9,933 nucleotides of DNA, taken from Gemmatimonadaceae bacterium (GTDB lineage Bacteria; Gemmatimonadota; Gemmatimonadetes; Gemmatimonadales; Gemmatimonadaceae). Positions within the stretch are counted from its first letter, which is position 1; every line of letters starts with the position of its first letter. Position numbers and translations under genes: made by a program. The notes under the pieces were generated by a model that was not told the DNA's origin, did no database searches, and was given only the letters and a program-made list of their open reading frames with translations. The DNA lies in NCBI GenBank assembly GCA_025451425.1, contig JANWKK010000136.1:1-9933 (forward strand), in the 5' to 3' direction. Shown piece by piece: positions 6,497 through 9,933 of the stretch.

Positions 6497-6565
6497 CTCA
6501 CGAGCCACATTGGACTTTCGACCAACGAGTCTCGAGAACGGTCCCCTCCGCTTGGCGTCCCCCTC

Positions 6566-6579
6566 GGCTCGATCGAGCC
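6566..6579. repeat. 14-bp perfect palindrome in the divergent intergenic region
   Basis: GGCTCGATCGAGCC is its own reverse complement and lies between the divergent response regulator (start 6418) and acylase (start 6670), 26 bases before the proposed acylase -35. That is a fitting place for an operator. About 0.6 such palindromes are expected by chance in 10 kb, and another (GATCGCCGGCGATC, 675-688) lies in a coding region, so the evidence is positional only. Confidence 0.35.
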
Positions 6580-6604
6580 CATCACGCTCCCCGCGCCCCT
6601 TGGG

Positions 6605-6633
6605 ATGACAAACCGAGTGCGGCAGGATATGCT
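6605..6633 (+). promoter_or_regulatory. possible sigma-70-type promoter of the acylase gene
   Basis: ATGACA (6605-6610, five of six to TTGACA) and TATGCT (6628-6633, four of six to TATAAT) are 17 bases apart, about 36 bases before the ATG at 6670. Spacing and position are good and the sequence match is fair. No strong Shine-Dalgarno is seen before the ATG. Confidence 0.4.
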
Positions 6634-6669
6634 CGTTACCGTAGCCGTCATCCCCCGACTCCTCGAGCA

Positions 6670-8937
6670 ATGAAGATCATTTCTTTTGTCATCGCGGCCA
6701 CGCTTCTCTCGCCAGCGCCACTCCGGTCCCAGAATCCGGATCAGGCCCGCTGGGAGCACGAAGCGCAGAACGTCACGATCACGCGCGACGACTGGGGCAT
6801 TCCGCACATCCGAGGCAAGAGCGACGCGGACGCGGTGTTCGGCCTCGTCTACGCACAGGCGGAGGACGACTTCAACCGCGTCGAGACAAACTTCATCAAC
6901 GCGATGGGACGCCTCGCCGAGGCCGAAGGAGAGTCGGAGATCTACCGCGATCTGCGGATGAAGCTATTCATCAGCCCGGACACCCTGAAAGCGCAGTACG
7001 CCGCGAGCCCGGACTGGCTCAAGAAGCTGATGGACGCATGGGCAGACGGTTTGAACTTCTATCTCGCCAAGCATCCCAACGTGAAGCCGCGCGTCATTGC
7101 GCACTTCGAGCCGTGGATGGCGCTGAGCTTCAGCGAGGGGAGCATTGGCGGCGACATCGAGCGCGTGAATCTGAATCAGCTCGCGGCGTTCTACGGCAAC
7201 CAGCCGCGCGAGGACAGAGGATCGCGACTCTTGGACGCGAGTACCGTCGGGAGCGCGCGTACTGCGCGCGCGACTCCAAGTAAGTGGCGCCGCGAGCGCG
7301 AGCGAGCAGGCGCCATGCCTAGCGAGCCAGGCGGATCGAATGGCATTGCGATCGCTCCGTCGAATACGGTTGGGCATCACTCGCTGCTTCTGATCAATCC
7401 GCACACGTCGTTCTTCTTCCGCGCCGAAGTACAGATGCACAGCGATGAAGGACTCAACGCCTACGGCGCGGTGACGTGGGGGCAGTTTTTCGTCTATCAG
7501 GGATTCAACGACCGCATTGGTTGGATGCATACCTCGAGCGGTGTCGACGCCATCGACGAATATCTCGAGACGATCGTGAAAAAGGGTGATCAGCCGTTTT
7601 ACAAGTACGGCAACGAGGAGCGGCCGGTCACCGTGAGCACGATCACCGTTCCCTACAAGACGGCGACCGGAATGGCGACAAAGCCGTTCACCGTTTACCG
7701 CACGCATCACGGGCCAATCATTCGCGAGCAGAATGGCAAGTGGGTCGCGATTCGTCTGATGAACGAGCCGCTGAAGGCGCTCACCCAATCGTATTCGCGA
7801 ACGAAGGCGCGAGATTACAAGTCGTTCAAGCAGATCATGGATCTGCATACGAACTCGTCGAACAACACGATCTACGCCGATGCCGACGGCAACATCGCCT
7901 ACTTTCACGGGAATTTCATTCCTCGCCGCGATGCACGATTTGATTGGAATAAACCTGTCGACGGAAGCGACACCGCGACCGAGTGGCATGGCCTTCTCTC
8001 GGTCGACCAGACGCCGCATCTGCTGAATCCGGCGAGTGGCTGGCTTTATAACTCCAATAACTGGCCGTGGTCGGCCGCGGGGCCGTCGAGCCCCAAACGC
8101 ACAGACTATCCCGCATACGTCGAGACGGGCCGCGAAGAATCGGCCCGCGGATACCATGCGATTCGCGTGCTCTCGAATCGAAAGGACTTCACGATCGAGC
8201 GCCTCCGCGCCGCAGCGTACGACAGTTATCTCCCCGCATTCGAGAAGCTCATCCCGTCGTTGCTTGCGGCGTACGATCAACTACCGGCGACCGACCCACT
8301 CAAGCCGAAGCTCACCGATCAAATCGCGGCGTTGCGAACGTGGGATCTTCGTTGGGCGGTGAATTCCGTGCCGACGTCGCTCGCCGTGTTCTGGGCCGAA
8401 GAGCTCACGCGGCGCGTCGGCGCGGAGGCGCGCCGTGCCGGGATCTCGTCCGACGATTACATCGTCGACCGGGCGACAGCGGCGGATCGCGTTCATGCGC
8501 TCTCCGCCGCCTCGGACAAGCTCGCCGCTGATTTCGGCTCATGGAAGACGCCGTGGGGGAACATCAATCGCTTCCAGCGCCTACCGGGTGACATCGTTCA
8601 GCCATTCAACGATGCGGAGCCGAGCATTCCCGTTGGCTTCACCTCGTCGCGGTGGGGCTCGCTCGCGTCGTTCGGCGCGCGCCCGTATCCGGGAACGAAG
8701 AAGTGGTACGGCACGAGCGGCAACAGCTTCGTGGCGGTCATCGAATTTGGAGACAGCATTCGGGCGATCGCCGTGACCGCCGGTGGCGAGAGTGGCCATC
8801 CGGCGTCCAAGCATTTCAACGACGAGGCCGAGCGATACGCGACCGGTAATCTGCGGACAGTGTACTTCTACCCCTCGCAGCTAGCGGGACATACCGAGCG
8901 GACGTATTCTCCCGGCTCAGAAGCCGGGGAGCGTTGA
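6670..8937 (+). CDS. penicillin acylase family Ntn hydrolase, exported
   Basis: Predicted periplasmic amidase of the penicillin/AHL acylase (S45) family, made as one precursor and cut by itself into alpha and beta chains. The N-terminus (residues 1-20) is a Sec signal. The alpha part carries VTITRDDWGIPHIRG (35-49) and VYAQAEDDFNR (60-70), typical of the family. The beta chain should begin at Ser223 in PGG-SNGIAIAPSNT, the N-terminal nucleophile. LLLINPHTSFFFR (239-251), NSSNNTIYADADGNIAYFHGNF (395-416) and NNWPWS (463-468) are the usual beta-chain signatures; residues near 463-464 probably help form the oxyanion site. Length is 755 residues, normal for the family. Odd point: residues about 181-220, the linker removed during maturation, are Arg/Ala-rich and encoded by hairpin-prone DNA. 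The substrate (beta-lactam, N-acyl homoserine lactone, acyl peptide or other amide) cannot be told. Transcription is divergent from the two-component genes. Confidence 0.93.
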   Translation: MKIISFVIAATLLSPAPLRSQNPDQARWEHEAQNVTITRDDWGIPHIRGKSDADAVFGLVYAQAEDDFNRVETNFINAMGRLAEAEGESEIYRDLRMKLFISPDTLKAQYAASPDWLKKLMDAWADGLNFYLAKHPNVKPRVIAHFEPWMALSFSEGSIGGDIERVNLNQLAAFYGNQPREDRGSRLLDASTVGSARTARATPSKWRRERERAGAMPSEPGGSNGIAIAPSNTVGHHSLLLINPHTSFFFRAEVQMHSDEGLNAYGAVTWGQFFVYQGFNDRIGWMHTSSGVDAIDEYLETIVKKGDQPFYKYGNEERPVTVSTITVPYKTATGMATKPFTVYRTHHGPIIREQNGKWVAIRLMNEPLKALTQSYSRTKARDYKSFKQIMDLHTNSSNNTIYADADGNIAYFHGNFIPRRDARFDWNKPVDGSDTATEWHGLLSVDQTPHLLNPASGWLYNSNNWPWSAAGPSSPKRTDYPAYVETGREESARGYHAIRVLSNRKDFTIERLRAAAYDSYLPAFEKLIPSLLAAYDQLPATDPLKPKLTDQIAALRTWDLRWAVNSVPTSLAVFWAEELTRRVGAEARRAGISSDDYIVDRATAADRVHALSAASDKLAADFGSWKTPWGNINRFQRLPGDIVQPFNDAEPSIPVGFTSSRWGSLASFGARPYPGTKKWYGTSGNSFVAVIEFGDSIRAIAVTAGGESGHPASKHFNDEAERYATGNLRTVYFYPSQLAGHTERTYSPGSEAGER
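7213..7335 (+). repeat. hairpin-rich segment encoding the acylase maturation linker
   Basis: Just before the catalytic Ser codon (7336-7338) lies a stretch full of short repeats. A stem pairs GGAG-CGCGCG (7250-7259) with CGCGCG-A-CTCC (7267-7277, one bulged A). Two GGCGCC copies (7286-7291, 7309-7314) flank a GCGAGCG-rich run. AGCGAGCAGGCG (7301-7312) and AGCGAGCCAGGCG (7321-7333) form an imperfect direct repeat. It encodes an Arg/Ala/Ser-rich linker. An inserted palindromic element, or repeat drift in a tolerant site, would explain it. Confidence 0.5.
8909..8931 (+). terminator. stem-loop at the 3' end of the acylase gene
   Basis: CCCGGCT (8911-8917) pairs with AGCCGGG (8922-8928) around a CAGA loop; CT/AG pairs extend it past one bulged G. 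It overlaps the last codons of the acylase. No T-run follows, so it is a weak terminator candidate. It may instead slow or attenuate read-through into the membrane-protein gene, or protect the mRNA end. Confidence 0.3.
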
Positions 8938-8947
8938 GCGTCCACTC

Positions 8948-8952
8948 AGGAG
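8948..8952 (+). promoter_or_regulatory. Shine-Dalgarno of the membrane-protein gene
   Basis: AGGAG lies 6 bases before ATG 8959. It is the clearest ribosome binding site in the window and fixes that start. Confidence 0.75.
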
Positions 8953-8958
8953 ATTCGC

Positions 8959-9402
8959 ATGCCCATCGACGCGGGAACGCAGAGTCAACCGACACGGCTT
9001 CGCGTGGTCCTCGCGATCGCCACGGGATTTCTGGCTGAGGCGTTCACCGCCGCGGTCGTGGGTGCCGTGATCGGCGTCCATCACCTGATGGCGCGAGGGC
9101 AGTCGCCCGAAGCGCAGCGCGACTTCAACTTTCGCGCGGCATACATCACCGGCCCGCTGTTCGGCATAATCTTCACGTACGTTATGGCGAGTTGGGTGGT
9201 GCGCCGAGCAAAAGGGCGCTACATGGCGCACGCGATGCTCGTCGCGGTGGGAGCGGTCGTGGCGCACATACTCACCGCGATGGGCGCGCCCGGCGGATAC
9301 GGTTTGATTCCCGCCGTCGCCGATGTGCTGAAGCTCGTTGCCGGCGCAACCGCTGCGTTCGTGGCTGAACGCCAGCGAGCGAGCCACGCTGTCGCTGCCT
9401 AA
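8959..9402 (+). CDS. small integral membrane protein, function unknown
   Basis: I do not recognise the family. The 147-residue protein has four likely membrane helices, at about residues 15-42 (Ala/Val/Gly-rich), 60-81, 89-108 and 114-136, with polar ends. RRAKGRY (82-88) after helix 2 suggests a cytosolic loop by the positive-inside rule. No metal-binding motif, transporter signature or catalytic residue stands out. The start is fixed by AGGAG six bases before the ATG. It begins 21 bases after the acylase stop, so the two may be co-transcribed despite the stem-loop between them. Its stop TAA lies inside a GCCTAACG octamer (9397-9404) and within the probable N-terminal region of the next gene's frame. 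Confidence 0.8.
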   Translation: MPIDAGTQSQPTRLRVVLAIATGFLAEAFTAAVVGAVIGVHHLMARGQSPEAQRDFNFRAAYITGPLFGIIFTYVMASWVVRRAKGRYMAHAMLVAVGAVVAHILTAMGAPGGYGLIPAVADVLKLVAGATAAFVAERQRASHAVAA

Positions 9403-9933
9403 CGCATACTCTCAGCGCTGGTTCTCGACGGTTCTCGGCCGCATCGTCGCTGGGATCGTCGAGCGCGAGGTGTCGTTCCTGCGCCGGCAGTTACCAGCGC
9501 CACCGGCGCGACTGCTCGACCTCTGCTGCGGGCCGGGCCGGCATGCGGCACCATTGAGCGAGGCGGGGTATCGCATCGTCGGTCTGGACCTCGACGCGGC
9601 CGCGCTCGCTCGCGCATTACAAGGGGCGCCAGGCGCAACGTTCGTTCGGGCCGACATGCGGCTTATGCCACTGGCCGCCGGCAGCGTCGAGGCAGCGATC
9701 TGCATGTGGCAGAGCTTCGGTCACTTCGATGCCACGGGGAACGAGACGGTGCTCTCCGAGCTGGCGCGCGTGCTCGTGCCTAACGGCGTGCTCGTGATGG
9801 ATCTCTATCATCGCGACGCGATCCGTGAGGGTGAGCGAATCATCGAGCGGGACGGCGAGCGTGTGCACGAGTCGCGGCGGATGCGTGGTGACGGCTTACT
9901 CGTGCAGCTACGCTACGATTCGAGCGGCGACGA
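9395..9933 (+). CDS. class I SAM-dependent methyltransferase, 3' end missing
   Basis: The frame is open from the end of the membrane-protein gene to the window edge (179 residues here). The SAM-binding motif is LLDLCCGPGRH (residues 40-50 counted from 9395). It is followed by IVGLDLD ending in the acidic residue of strand 2, a RADMRLMPL segment after strand 3, AAICMWQSFGHF for strand 4 and VLVMDLYH for strand 5, all as in Methyltransf_11/25 enzymes. The start is a problem. AYSQRWFSTVL...EREVSFLRRQLP before motif I looks like genuine protein, yet it has no in-frame ATG, GTG or TTG close to its beginning. Options are a CTG at 9395 (giving MPNAYSQRWF and an 8-base overlap with the upstream gene), a TTG at 9338 (65-base overlap) or a GTG at 9470 that would drop this segment. 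The product is certainly a methyltransferase; its substrate is unknown. Confidence 0.82.
   Translation, partial: MPNAYSQRWFSTVLGRIVAGIVEREVSFLRRQLPAPPARLLDLCCGPGRHAAPLSEAGYRIVGLDLDAAALARALQGAPGATFVRADMRLMPLAAGSVEAAICMWQSFGHFDATGNETVLSELARVLVPNGVLVMDLYHRDAIREGERIIERDGERVHESRRMRGDGLLVQLRYDSSGD

Noticed and set aside
6964..8280. Long minus-strand open frame (438 codons) opposite the acylase
   Set aside because: The plus strand encodes a full, motif-rich acylase here; the minus frame is Arg-rich with no recognisable domain, a typical shadow in GC-rich DNA.
1..9933. CRISPR arrays, tRNA or rRNA genes, transposases, toxin-antitoxin or phage-defence genes
   Set aside because: I looked for regularly spaced repeats, cloverleaf-like segments and signature motifs and saw none; the gene content is ordinary chromosomal.

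Overview
The window is a GC-rich (about 60% or more by eye), densely coded stretch of a Gram-negative-type bacterial chromosome. Sec signal peptides, a lipobox lipoprotein, mostly G/C third codon positions and this mix of families fit a soil or sediment bacterium. Gemmatimonadota is my best guess, but it is an inference and not proven by the sequence. I see no rRNA, tRNA, CRISPR array, transposase or phage gene.

Layout. Bases 1-1983 (+) look like one operon: the 3' part of a metallophosphoesterase, a 94-residue protein I do not recognise, a class I SAM methyltransferase that starts right after its stop codon, and a GNAT acetyltransferase. A roughly 200-base leader follows, then a single (+) gene at 2190-3056. 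It is a shrunken, apparently ATP-binding-deficient relative of the GspE/PilB secretion and pilus ATPases. Bases 3084-6418 lie on the minus strand. Read in the direction of transcription they hold a single-domain response regulator, a membrane-bound histidine kinase (TGATG stop/start overlap) and, behind its own leader, a GH16 beta-glucanase lipoprotein. Bases 6670-9402 (+) hold a penicillin-acylase-family Ntn hydrolase and a small four-helix membrane protein. A second class I methyltransferase runs off the right edge.

How the parts may work together. The kinase/regulator pair and the glucanase share a 12-base element in their leaders and may be co-regulated. The regulator lacks an output domain, so it must act through another protein. 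The acylase is transcribed divergently from the regulator across a 250-base intergenic region.

Most notable signals: a perfect 16-bp inverted repeat with a 4-base loop inside the phosphoesterase gene; a strongly over-represented octamer, GCCTAACG (7 exact copies, 6 on the same strand); the degenerate GspE/PilB-like protein; a hairpin-rich Arg/Ala-rich segment just before the catalytic Ser of the acylase; and a methyltransferase whose apparent N-terminus has no ATG, GTG or TTG.
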